Shown here one piece after another: positions 1-6,843 of a stretch of DNA of 8,539 nucleotides; the first letter of the stretch is position 1; each line of letters begins with the position of its first letter. The notes under the pieces are model-generated. The model was given only the letters and a program-made list of their open reading frames with translations, had not been told where the DNA came from and did not search any database. This stretch comes from Paramuribaculum sp. (GTDB lineage Bacteria > Bacteroidota > Bacteroidia > Bacteroidales > Muribaculaceae), in the NCBI GenBank assembly GCA_029058705.1, contig JAIDXA010000211.1, forward strand, positions 1-8,539. Reading direction: 5' to 3'. The position numbers were made by a program, and so were the translations under genes.

Positions 1-518
1 AGGTTCTGATCATGGGGACATTTCCGCCTCAACCCAAACGTTGGAGCATGGACTTCTATTACCCGAACCGCACGAACGATTTCTGGCCGATGATGGGACT
101 GATTTTCATGAACGACCGCAATGCCCTGCTTAATCCCGACGGCAAGACGTTCGATCTGGAAAAAATAAAAACGCTGCTCACCGAAAAAGGGATCGCCCTT
201 CACGACACGTGCCGTCGGATAAGACGGCTAAAGGGAAACGCTTCCGACAAGTTTCTTGAGATAGTCGAACCGGTGCCGCTGTGGGAGATCATGCAGGAGA
301 TTCCGCTTTGCCGCACAATTGCCACCACCGGCGAAAAGGCAGCCGGTGTGATATCCTCCCTGACCGGAACTCCACTTCCAAAAATGGGAGAAATGGTCAC
401 TGCGGATAACGGTCATGAAATATGGCGGATGCCGTCGACAAGCCGCGCCTATCCGCTGGCATTAGGAAAAAAGGCAGAATATTACGCAAAAATGTTCCAT
501 CATATCGGCCTTTTATGA
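1..518 (+). CDS. Uracil/hypoxanthine-DNA glycosylase superfamily protein (5' end missing)
   Basis: This is probably a base-excision-repair glycosylase that removes a damaged (deaminated) base from DNA. The frame is open to the window edge. The first ATG, at 12, is unlikely to be the start, because the residues before it (VLI, then MGTFPP) look like the first beta strand leading into the active-site loop, so the true start lies upstream. Counting from that ATG, residues 2-6 (GTFPP) sit where the superfamily has its GxxP loop. Residues 16-26 (YYPNRTNDFWP) resemble the YYxxPxNxFW motif of hypoxanthine-DNA glycosylase-like members, and N22 is the candidate catalytic residue. RMPSTSRAY (139-147) matches the C-terminal LPSTSPA-type DNA-binding loop, with SRAY in place of the usual SPAN. 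It converges on efp with a shared hairpin terminator between them. The superfamily call is firm; the substrate is inferred. Confidence 0.8.
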   Translation, partial: VLIMGTFPPQPKRWSMDFYYPNRTNDFWPMMGLIFMNDRNALLNPDGKTFDLEKIKTLLTEKGIALHDTCRRIRRLKGNASDKFLEIVEPVPLWEIMQEIPLCRTIATTGEKAAGVISSLTGTPLPKMGEMVTADNGHEIWRMPSTSRAYPLALGKKAEYYAKMFHHIGLL

Positions 519-531
519 TCAGCTCATCAGA

Positions 532-583
532 CAATAATGACAGCGGCGGATCAAAACAGATTGACCCGCCGCTGTCATTATTG
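532..583. terminator. Bidirectional hairpin terminator between convergent genes
   Basis: An 18-bp perfect inverted repeat has arms at 532-549 and 566-583, with a GC-rich core (CAGCGGCGG/CCGCCGCTG). After one A-C mismatch, a further 4 bp (TCAA 551-554 with TTGA 561-564) close a 6-nt loop at 555-560. It lies 13 bp after the glycosylase stop and 30 bp after the efp stop, so it can end both transcripts. There is no clean T-run on either side; the downstream sequence is only AT-rich. Confidence 0.8.
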
Positions 584-613
584 CTGTTTATATTTCAGAA
601 AGCCCTGAAATCC

Positions 614-1180
614 TTATGCCTTTACACGTCCGATGTATGAACCGTCGCGAGTGTCGATTTCGAGAAGTTCGCCTTCATTAATAAAAAGGGGCACCCGCAC
701 TTCAGCGCCTGTTTCAAGAGTTGCAGGCTTGAGTGTGTTGGTTGCGGTGTCACCTTTCAGACCGGGCTCAGTGTAGGTAACCTTGAGGACAGTCTTGATA
801 GGCATTTCCGCATAAAGAACAGTTTCAGTCGAAGCATCGCTGACTACTTCAACCGTATCGCCCTCTTTCATGAACGCTGCACCGGTCACGAGATCCTTGC
901 TGATGGGAATCTGCTCGAAAGTTTCATTGTTCATGAAAATATCATCACCTCCATCGGCATAGAGATACTGGAACGGACGACGTTCAACACGCACGTCTTC
1001 GAGTTTTTCACCGATGTTGAAACGACGTTCGATCACGCGGCCGTCAACAACATCCTTGAGTTTTGTGCGCATGAAAGTGTTACCTTTACCGGGTTTTACA
1101 TGGAGAAATTCCACACAGAAATAGAGACGGCCGTCCATGCGGATGCAGGTGCCGTTCTTGATGTCTTGAGAGTTAATCAT
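614..1180 (-). CDS. efp: Translation elongation factor P
   Basis: EF-P binds between the ribosomal P and E sites and stimulates peptide-bond formation at proline stretches. The protein has 188 residues, the usual EF-P length. It has a KOW-like N-terminal domain (about 1-62), a central OB domain (about 66-128) and a C-terminal OB domain (about 130-188). The loop VKPGKGN (28-34) carries K32 at the position of the modifiable tip lysine (E. coli K34). The segment KPATLETG...VPLFINEG near the C-terminus fits the EF-P family signature. The start was set at the ATG complementary to 1178-1180, because MINSQDIKNG is the normal EF-P N-terminus. The frame runs open a further 66 codons upstream, but that extension is unrelated to EF-P and crosses the promoter. 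The state of lysine modification cannot be judged, because no epmA or epmB homologue is in the window. Confidence 0.97.
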   Translation of the reverse strand: MINSQDIKNGTCIRMDGRLYFCVEFLHVKPGKGNTFMRTKLKDVVDGRVIERRFNIGEKLEDVRVERRPFQYLYADGGDDIFMNNETFEQIPISKDLVTGAAFMKEGDTVEVVSDASTETVLYAEMPIKTVLKVTYTEPGLKGDTATNTLKPATLETGAEVRVPLFINEGELLEIDTRDGSYIGRVKA

Positions 1181-1216
1181 ACGATTTTCTTCGTTGTTAT
1201 ATTGAGAAATTTTCCG

Positions 1217-1248
1217 CAAAGATAGCAAAATTCTCTCCAACATCAAAA
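1217..1248 (-). promoter_or_regulatory. Bacteroidota-type promoter of efp
   Basis: Read on the minus strand, TTTTG (1248-1244) is followed after exactly 19 nt by TATCTTTG (1224-1217). This matches the Bacteroidota primary-sigma consensus TTTG-N19-21-TAnnTTTG in full. Transcription should begin a few bases further on, around 1208-1212, leaving a leader of about 30 nt before the efp ATG. The leader is A-rich (AACAACGAAGAAAATC) with no Shine-Dalgarno motif, as is usual in this phylum. Confidence 0.85.
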
Positions 1249-1360
1249 TGGCAATGTTCAAATTTACGGCAAAAAAGGCGGATTGAAGCAACCGTTTCGC
1301 TACCGTCCGAATTCTGTGGCCCGTCTCTGATCCATGAATATCGCGATGCAGGCAAGCCAA

Positions 1361-1384
1361 TGGCACATCAAATGACACATCAAT
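1361..1384. repeat. Two-unit 12-bp tandem repeat
   Basis: TGGCACATCAAA (1361-1372) is followed directly by TGACACATCAAT (1373-1384). Ten of twelve positions are identical. The unit shows no internal symmetry and no function is apparent. Confidence 0.5.
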
Positions 1385-1394
1385 CTGTTTAGAA

Positions 1395-1437
1395 TTGTAA
1401 ATTCTGAGTTTTGAATTATGAACTTTGAATTATAATC
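1395..1437. repeat. AT-rich degenerate tandem repeat, ~14-bp unit
   Basis: TTTGAATTATGAAC (1410-1423) is followed directly by TTTGAATTATAATC (1424-1437). A more degenerate copy (TTGTAAATTCTGAG, 1395-1408) precedes them. Short AATTATGA-type repeats of this kind are, from general knowledge, common between Bacteroidota genes. The array ends 3 bp before the probable -7 box of the dedA promoter. Confidence 0.65.
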
Positions 1438-1447
1438 AGTAACTTTG
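1417..1447 (+). promoter_or_regulatory. Probable promoter of the DedA-family gene
   Basis: TAACTTTG at 1440-1447 is a full match to the Bacteroidota -7 box TAnnTTTG and lies 37 bp before the ATG at 1485. The element 19 nt upstream is TATG (1417-1420), a three-of-four match to TTTG. The upstream box falls inside the AT-rich repeat. Confidence 0.6.
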
Positions 1448-1484
1448 CTTTCCGATAAAATTACCCAAAACTCCCCGCCGACAT

Positions 1485-2159
1485 ATGATTACAGATTTCG
1501 CGATGCTGGCCATTGTCAATCCGGCCGAAATTATCAATACATTTCTTTCCGCAACCCCGATGATGGTCTATCTTCTGGTTTTCCTGCTGATGATTGTCGA
1601 AAGTTCCTTCATTCCGTTTCCTTCCGAGGTCATTGTTCCGCCGGCAGCCTATCTCGCCTGCACTTCCGACGAAGTCAACATTGTCGCCATTTTGCTTATA
1701 GCCACCGCCGGAGCGCTTGGCGGGGCCCTGATAAACTATTATCTCTCGATGTGGATCGGACGTCCGCTGGTCTATCGGTTTGCAGATTCCCGTTTCGGCC
1801 ATGCGATGCTGATCGATCGGGAAAAAGTAGAGAAAGCCGAACGTTATTTCGATGATCACGGAGCCGTCTCCACGTTCTTCGGCCGACTGATTCCAGCCGT
1901 ACGCCAGCTCATTTCGATTCCAGCCGGCATCTCGAAAATGAACATCTGGAAATTCATGCTTTTCACAACGCTCGGTGCCGGAGTCTGGAATCTGGTTCTG
2001 GCGGCACTCGGCTACTGGCTCGGAACAGTCGTTTCGCGCAACGCGCTTTATGAAGCCGTCGAGGAATACAACCAGTATCTAACCTATGCCGGCCTCGCCA
2101 TCGGAGTTGTCTGCATCGGCTTCATCCTCTACAATGCTTTTAAACCCAGACGTGTCTGA
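1485..2159 (+). CDS. DedA family membrane protein
   Basis: DedA (SNARE-associated/VTT) proteins sit in the inner membrane. Characterised members flip undecaprenyl phosphate or phospholipids and support membrane-potential homeostasis. The 224-residue length is usual. Visible features are a hydrophobic segment at about 26-42, and ESSFIPFPSEVIVPPAAY (39-56), which is the re-entrant-loop motif with acidic residues E39 and E48. A glycine-rich helix follows at 69-90. FFGRLIPAVR (131-140) has the conserved arginines R134 and R140, followed by the SIPAG turn (144-148). Two further hydrophobic stretches lie at about 156-180 and 199-217, and the tail is basic (KPRRV). The ATG at 1485 fits both the promoter spacing and the length of the family. 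It may be cotranscribed with rpe 57 bp downstream. The substrate is not determined by the sequence. Confidence 0.93.
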   Translation: MITDFAMLAIVNPAEIINTFLSATPMMVYLLVFLLMIVESSFIPFPSEVIVPPAAYLACTSDEVNIVAILLIATAGALGGALINYYLSMWIGRPLVYRFADSRFGHAMLIDREKVEKAERYFDDHGAVSTFFGRLIPAVRQLISIPAGISKMNIWKFMLFTTLGAGVWNLVLAALGYWLGTVVSRNALYEAVEEYNQYLTYAGLAIGVVCIGFILYNAFKPRRV

Positions 2160-2216
2160 CAAACGTTCAGTCTCTCCTCCAATCATTTTTCATATAAAAT
2201 CCAGAATTTTCCGACA

Positions 2217-2870
2217 ATGACAAAAGTTTCGCCTTCACTACTTTCCGCCGACTTCGGCAATCTCGACCGGGATCTTGAAATGCTCAACGGTTCCGATGCC
2301 GGGCTTTTTCATATTGACGTAATGGATGGTGTTTTCGTACCGAACATCTCGTTTGGCTTTCCGGTTATGCAGGCAATCCGCAAGAAAGCTGAAAAACCGC
2401 TTGATGTTCATCTTATGATTGTTGATCCGGGCCGCTATGTCAGCCAGGTGCGCGATTGTGGCGCCGCCATCATGAATGTCCACTACGAAGCCTGCACACA
2501 TCTCGACCGCGTTGTCCAGCAGATCCACGGAGCAGGCATGAAAGCAGCCGTCACCCTGAATCCGGCAACTCCGGTTGAAATGCTCGAAGACATCATCGAA
2601 AGCCTTGATATGGTTTTGCTCATGTCGGTCAATCCAGGTTTCGCGGCACAGAAATTCATTCCATCCACATTGAATAAACTCGTGCGCCTCAGAAAGATGA
2701 TAGATTCACGCGGTCTGAATACGGAAATAGAAGTCGACGGAGGAATAAATCTTGAAACAGGACGTGCAACCGTAGAGGCCGGCGCCGATATTCTTGTCGC
2801 CGGAAACTTCGTCTTCGGTGCGCCGGATCCAGCCGGAGCAATTTCTGACCTGGCTTCACTATCACGCTGA
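2217..2870 (+). CDS. rpe: Ribulose-phosphate 3-epimerase
   Basis: This enzyme interconverts D-ribulose 5-phosphate and D-xylulose 5-phosphate in the non-oxidative pentose phosphate pathway, in the cytoplasm. The protein is a complete 217-residue TIM barrel. SPSLLSADF (5-13) supplies S7. HIDVMDG (32-38) supplies the metal ligand H32 and catalytic acid/base D34. DVHLM (63-67) supplies H65. The loop MSVNPGF (136-142) is the phosphate-side loop. EVDGGI (172-177) supplies D174, the second catalytic aspartate and metal ligand. AGNFVFG (195-201) closes the phosphate-binding site, with Asn where many family members have Ser. All catalytic residues are present. No promoter box was found in the 57-bp gap upstream, so it may be read from the dedA promoter. 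Confidence 0.97.
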   Translation: MTKVSPSLLSADFGNLDRDLEMLNGSDAGLFHIDVMDGVFVPNISFGFPVMQAIRKKAEKPLDVHLMIVDPGRYVSQVRDCGAAIMNVHYEACTHLDRVVQQIHGAGMKAAVTLNPATPVEMLEDIIESLDMVLLMSVNPGFAAQKFIPSTLNKLVRLRKMIDSRGLNTEIEVDGGINLETGRATVEAGADILVAGNFVFGAPDPAGAISDLASLSR

Positions 2871-2898
2871 AACCGCCAGGTTTTTGTTTTAAAACAAA
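2870..2898 (+). terminator. Possible weak terminator and palindrome after rpe
   Basis: Starting on the last base of the rpe stop, AAACC (2870-2874) can pair with GGTTT (2879-2883) around a 4-nt loop, followed by a T-rich run TTGTTTT. Overlapping it is the perfect 16-bp palindrome TTTGTTTTAAAACAAA (2883-2898). The stem is short, so termination is probably partial if it occurs. The palindrome could instead be an operator or simply AT-rich sequence. Confidence 0.35.
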
Positions 2899-2982
2899 CA
2901 GTTTTCTGGATAATGCTTCAGCCAGACATGACAAAACTTTAACCAAAGAGACCGGACAAAATTTCCTCATTCCCCCATCCCG

Positions 2983-5900
2983 ATGGACTCATTCGAACTT
3001 TCCACTGACCTTTACGACCCTTCAGAACTCAGACGCAACCGCCGCCGCCCAGAAAATCCGGGAGAGTCACCTTCGCTGCCACTCGAGGATATCGAAACCG
3101 CGCGACAGCCGCTGGTGCCTGACGAAGAGATTGCCTACAACCCATCCGAATCAGAAAATGATCCGGTTCAGGAAGTCACCAAGGCACAACCCGGTGTGCA
3201 ACGGCGCACCGTCAGACGCCGTCCGAAAGCAGACGCTCCCGCCGAACCTACAGCACGTCCGCAAAAGCCGTCCCGGTCATATAACACCCGTTCCGCCGAT
3301 CCGGCTCCGACGTCGACAGTCCCGACATCCAGCCGGACTGACGTTTCATTCGATTCTGTCCTGAAGTTTTTCGAAGATGGCAGACTCGGAATTTTTCTTG
3401 GGGTGGTGATGCTTCTTTTTGCGGCTTACCTTCTTCTTGCATCCATCTCTTATATTTCCAACAGCAGCGTCGATCAAAGCGCCCTGCTGAATGCCTCGGC
3501 CGATATTCTCAAAGAGCGCGCGCCCACCATCCAGAACACAACCGGCTGGTTCGGCGCCTTCATGTCGCATTTTCTTGTCTACCGCTGGCTTGGGCTCGGC
3601 GGTTTTGTCCTGATAGGCTACGTCGGAGCGCTCGGACTCTCTCTTGTCCACTTATGCAACTTCAAATTTTGGCAACTCACTTTTAAATCTGCCGTGACAG
3701 CGATTGCCATCTCTCTGATTGTAGGGCTATTGACTTACAACTCACCAAGCAGCCCGACATTCTGGGGTGGAGAGCACGGATATTTCATCAACAGATTCCT
3801 GATAGAAAATGCATCGCTGTGGGGAGCGTTAGCCGTCTCAATTGCTATGCTCACTGCCATGATACTCATTTTCATAAAGCCTCTGGCATTCTTCTTCAGC
3901 CACCTGGCCAAAGCTTTTCACGGAGTGAAATCGAGCATTGCCCAACGGCATGACGCAGCAATAGAAGCCGCCAGGCAGACAGAAATACGTCAGCAGGCTG
4001 AAAGAGCAGCCGAACGGGCACGGGCCGAACAGAGGCTCAACAAAAAGGAAGAATCCATAAATAAACGTGAACCCATTGAGGAAAACATCGAACCGGCAGC
4101 GCAAACGACTCCTGTAGCGGCAGAACAGCGACATGCGACTGAAAGACCACAGCCAAAAGCATCTATTGCTGAAGACAATCCCGAAACTGCCCCCAAGCCT
4201 ATTCCTCTCGATGAGGTTTATACACCTCTGGTCCCGACATTGGATGACCCGCTGTTTGCCTCTGTCCCTGATGTTGAAACGAGATCGGCTGATTCACCGG
4301 CTTCCGCAGAGACAAAACTGACAGACATAGAGCATGAAATGACAAAAACAGAGCCTGAAGAAAAAGCTCCGGAATTAAATGACCTGTCATCCGCAGATGA
4401 AACAGAAACGAGCGAGATCACTGCAGCCGACAACACCCCGACTCCGGCTCTGGCTCTGTCGCTTGACACTACGGCATCGCTGACCGAGATTCTCCCCGAA
4501 CAGGCAGAACCGTCCGATGTTCCCTCCGAACTTCCGAATTATCCGGAAATGACAATAAACGCTCCTGAACTTGAATCCGACCCGGACGAAACGGACAATA
4601 TTGTTGAAAATGTAACCGACACAGTAGAACCCTCGCCTGCCACCGCCGCATCCGAGATATTTGACACCCCCTACGACCCGCGTGCCGATCTGTCGCATTA
4701 CCGTTTCCCCGGGCTGGATCTTCTCTGCGAGACAGAAGACGACGGAGCCACGGTCGACGAAGAAGAACAGGAAGCCAACAAAGTAAGAATCATCAATATT
4801 CTCCGGTCATATGGCGTTGAGATCTCAAGCATCTCAGCCACCATAGGACCGACAATCACCCTCTACGAGATTGTCCCTGCTCCGGGAGTCAGAATATCCA
4901 AAATCAAACGACTCGGCGACGACGTTGCGATGAGCCTTGCCGCCATGGGCATACGCATCATTGCGCCTATACCCGGCAAGGGGACCATCGGCATGGAGGT
5001 GCCCAACAAGAAGCCTCGCGTCGTCAGAATGCGTTCGATTCTGTCGTCACGCGCCTACCGCGAATCAAAAGCTCAACTCCCGATAGCCCTCGGAAGCACA
5101 ATCTCAAACGAAGTCTATGTGACGGATCTTGCAAAAATGCCCCACCTGCTGGTGGCAGGAGCAACCGGTATGGGTAAATCTGTCGGGCTAAACACCATCA
5201 TAGCCTCGCTACTCTACCGCAAACATCCCGCTGAACTCAAATTCGTCATGGTCGACCCGAAACGTGTCGAGTTCAGCCTATACAAATGTATCGAACGGCA
5301 TTATCTTGCAAAGCTGCCTGAAGAGGAAAGCGCGATCATTCTGGAATCGGAAAACGCGGTCACCACACTCAACTCACTCTGTAAAGAGATGGAAGACCGC
5401 TACACCCTTCTGTCGGAAGCCGGAGTGCGAGGCATAGTCGAATATAATGAAAAATTCTCCCAACGGCGTCTGAATCCGGAAAAAGGACACCGGTATCTGC
5501 CATATATCGTTGTTGTCATAGACGAATTTGCCGACCTCATCCTGACTGTAGGGAAAGAAGTCGAGACTCCGATATCGCGACTGGCCGCTAAAGCACGCGC
5601 CATAGGAATCCATGTCATCCTCGCCACCCAACGTCCGTCGGTCAATGTCATCACCGGTGTCATCAAAGCAAACTTCCCGGGCCGCATAGCTTTCCGTGTA
5701 ACTCAACGTAACGACTCACAGACAATTCTCGACCGTCTCGGGGCCGAGCAGCTGATCGGCCGCGGCGACATGCTGATTTCGCGCAACGGCATTATCGAAC
5801 GTGTTCAGTGTGCATTCATAGACACCCCCGAAGTCGAGGCTATATGCAACCACATAGCCAGCCAGCAGGGCTATTCAGGCGCATACGAATTGCCTGAAAT

Positions 5901-6168
5901 CCTGACCGCGTCCGACGGCATTGCAGGGGCCGGGTCCCTTACCGACCGCGACCCGCTGTTCGCCGACGCAGGACGTGAAGTCTTAGGTCAGGGAATCGGG
6001 TCGACATCATCGCTTCAGCGTAAGTTCAACATCGGCTATCCACGGGCAGGCAAAATCATGGATCAGCTCGAAGCGGCCGGAGTTGTCGGTCCGGCAATGG
6101 GCGGAAAACCGCGTGCCGTGCTTATGGACATGTATTCTTTCGAACGCTTTCTGGAATCGTTCCGATAA
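2983..6168 (+). CDS. ftsK: DNA translocase FtsK
   Basis: FtsK is a septum-anchored, ATP-driven hexameric DNA pump that clears chromosome termini and activates XerCD recombination at dif during division. The protein has 1061 residues. A 135-residue polar, Arg/Pro-rich N-terminal segment is followed by four membrane helices (about 136-157, 203-224, 234-251 and 278-302). A charged, probably helical Ala/Glu/Arg stretch (about 315-358) leads to a long acidic Pro/Thr/Glu-rich linker (about 360-595). In the alpha/beta motor, ISATIGPTITLYE starts at 617, Walker A is GATGMGKS (726-733), and Walker B is VVVIDEFADL (843-852) with D847 and E848. ATQRPSVNVITGVIKANFP (881-899) is the family signature. The C-terminal gamma winged helix (about 991-1050, SSLQRKFNIGYPRAGKIMDQLE) is the KOPS- and XerD-contacting domain. 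The frame has no interruption. lolA and trxB follow on the same strand. Confidence 0.97.
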   Translation: MDSFELSTDLYDPSELRRNRRRPENPGESPSLPLEDIETARQPLVPDEEIAYNPSESENDPVQEVTKAQPGVQRRTVRRRPKADAPAEPTARPQKPSRSYNTRSADPAPTSTVPTSSRTDVSFDSVLKFFEDGRLGIFLGVVMLLFAAYLLLASISYISNSSVDQSALLNASADILKERAPTIQNTTGWFGAFMSHFLVYRWLGLGGFVLIGYVGALGLSLVHLCNFKFWQLTFKSAVTAIAISLIVGLLTYNSPSSPTFWGGEHGYFINRFLIENASLWGALAVSIAMLTAMILIFIKPLAFFFSHLAKAFHGVKSSIAQRHDAAIEAARQTEIRQQAERAAERARAEQRLNKKEESINKREPIEENIEPAAQTTPVAAEQRHATERPQPKASIAEDNPETAPKPIPLDEVYTPLVPTLDDPLFASVPDVETRSADSPASAETKLTDIEHEMTKTEPEEKAPELNDLSSADETETSEITAADNTPTPALALSLDTTASLTEILPEQAEPSDVPSELPNYPEMTINAPELESDPDETDNIVENVTDTVEPSPATAASEIFDTPYDPRADLSHYRFPGLDLLCETEDDGATVDEEEQEANKVRIINILRSYGVEISSISATIGPTITLYEIVPAPGVRISKIKRLGDDVAMSLAAMGIRIIAPIPGKGTIGMEVPNKKPRVVRMRSILSSRAYRESKAQLPIALGSTISNEVYVTDLAKMPHLLVAGATGMGKSVGLNTIIASLLYRKHPAELKFVMVDPKRVEFSLYKCIERHYLAKLPEEESAIILESENAVTTLNSLCKEMEDRYTLLSEAGVRGIVEYNEKFSQRRLNPEKGHRYLPYIVVVIDEFADLILTVGKEVETPISRLAAKARAIGIHVILATQRPSVNVITGVIKANFPGRIAFRVTQRNDSQTILDRLGAEQLIGRGDMLISRNGIIERVQCAFIDTPEVEAICNHIASQQGYSGAYELPEILTASDGIAGAGSLTDRDPLFADAGREVLGQGIGSTSSLQRKFNIGYPRAGKIMDQLEAAGVVGPAMGGKPRAVLMDMYSFERFLESFR

Positions 6169-6231
6169 ATCCGTACTCCTCCCCTGCCATATCAGATTCA
6201 ACCCAACACTATTCAAATTTGTTTATAAATC

Positions 6232-6843
6232 ATGAAACGGACTTTTCTTCTCTCTTTCGCACTATCATTCATCGCCATTTCCGCAATGGCTACCGGCAAC
6301 GCTTTCGAGATACTCGACCGGGCCGCAGCCAAGTTCACATCCTCACCGTCAATATCAGCCGCATATAACATCACCGCCTCGGGCAATAAATTTTCCGGAC
6401 GCATCTCGTTTTGCGGCGATCGTTTTTCAATGACATCGCCTCAGATTCTGACCTGGTATGACGGAAAGACCCAGTGGTCATTCAACAAAGAGGACAATGA
6501 GGTTACTGTCACCGAGCCGACTCCCGACGAACTCAGCCAGATCAACCCCTTTGTCATCATCAACTCTTTCCGCAATGACTTCGACGCAAAAACGATGACC
6601 GCACCAAAGGGATTTGTCAAGCTCCAGCTCAAGGCAAAGAGTCCGAAGAATGAAGTGCAATCAGCCGTCATCACTCTCAACGAAAAGACCACAATGCCGA
6701 CCCAAATCCAGCTCGACACAAAATCAAAACAACAGATCACAATCATCCTCAACTCCGTGACGACCGGACCGGCATACAACATCAAGGCTTTTCAGTTCTA
6801 TGCACCAAACTATCCCGGCGTGAAGATTGTTGATTTAAGATGA
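6232..6843 (+). CDS. LolA-like outer-membrane lipoprotein carrier protein
   Basis: LolA proteins ferry lipoproteins across the periplasm from the LolCDE exporter to the outer membrane. The 203-residue protein starts with a signal peptide: MKR, then a hydrophobic core (residues 4-18), with a likely cleavage after AMA (residue 20). It has no lipobox cysteine, so the mature protein is soluble and periplasmic. ILTWYDGKTQWSFNKEDNEVTVTEPTPDELSQINPF (72-107) follows the LolA pattern of a strand, DGKxxW, a basic/acidic turn, then a Pro- and NP-containing helix. The rest is beta-rich, as expected for an open half-barrel. Position immediately after ftsK, as in E. coli, adds support. Overall identity to the proteobacterial protein looks low, so the symbol is left blank. 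The gene overlaps the trxB frame by 4 bp. Confidence 0.82.
   Translation: MKRTFLLSFALSFIAISAMATGNAFEILDRAAAKFTSSPSISAAYNITASGNKFSGRISFCGDRFSMTSPQILTWYDGKTQWSFNKEDNEVTVTEPTPDELSQINPFVIINSFRNDFDAKTMTAPKGFVKLQLKAKSPKNEVQSAVITLNEKTTMPTQIQLDTKSKQQITIILNSVTTGPAYNIKAFQFYAPNYPGVKIVDLR

Larger units (their letters stand above)
1181..1484. other. Divergent efp-dedA intergenic region
   Basis: These 304 bp separate two divergent genes. The left part is the efp leader and promoter, and the right end holds AT-rich repeats and the probable dedA promoter. The middle (about 1250-1385) has no recognisable gene. The long minus-strand frame running through it is an in-frame extension of efp and has no family resemblance. 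The only structure seen there is a pair of 12-bp near-identical units at 1361-1384. Confidence 0.7.

Noticed and set aside
12..14. ATG at 12 as start of the glycosylase gene
   Set aside because: The frame is open to the edge and the residues before this ATG fit the family's first beta strand, so the gene continues upstream.
1181..1378. 66-codon upstream extension of the efp frame on the minus strand
   Set aside because: It runs through the efp promoter and its predicted start, has no EF-P-like sequence, and EF-P is complete from the ATG at 1180.
1461..1859. 132-codon minus-strand frame opposite the DedA gene
   Set aside because: Its composition is low in hydrophobic segments and without family resemblance; the + strand frame is a clear DedA protein.
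4199..4698. Several overlapping minus-strand frames opposite the FtsK linker
   Set aside because: They are a by-product of the low-complexity acidic linker codons and show no domain or promoter.
6169..6231. Possible separate promoter for lolA (TTTG at 6219-6222)
   Set aside because: No TAnnTTTG box lies downstream of it before the ATG, and the short gap fits cotranscription with ftsK.
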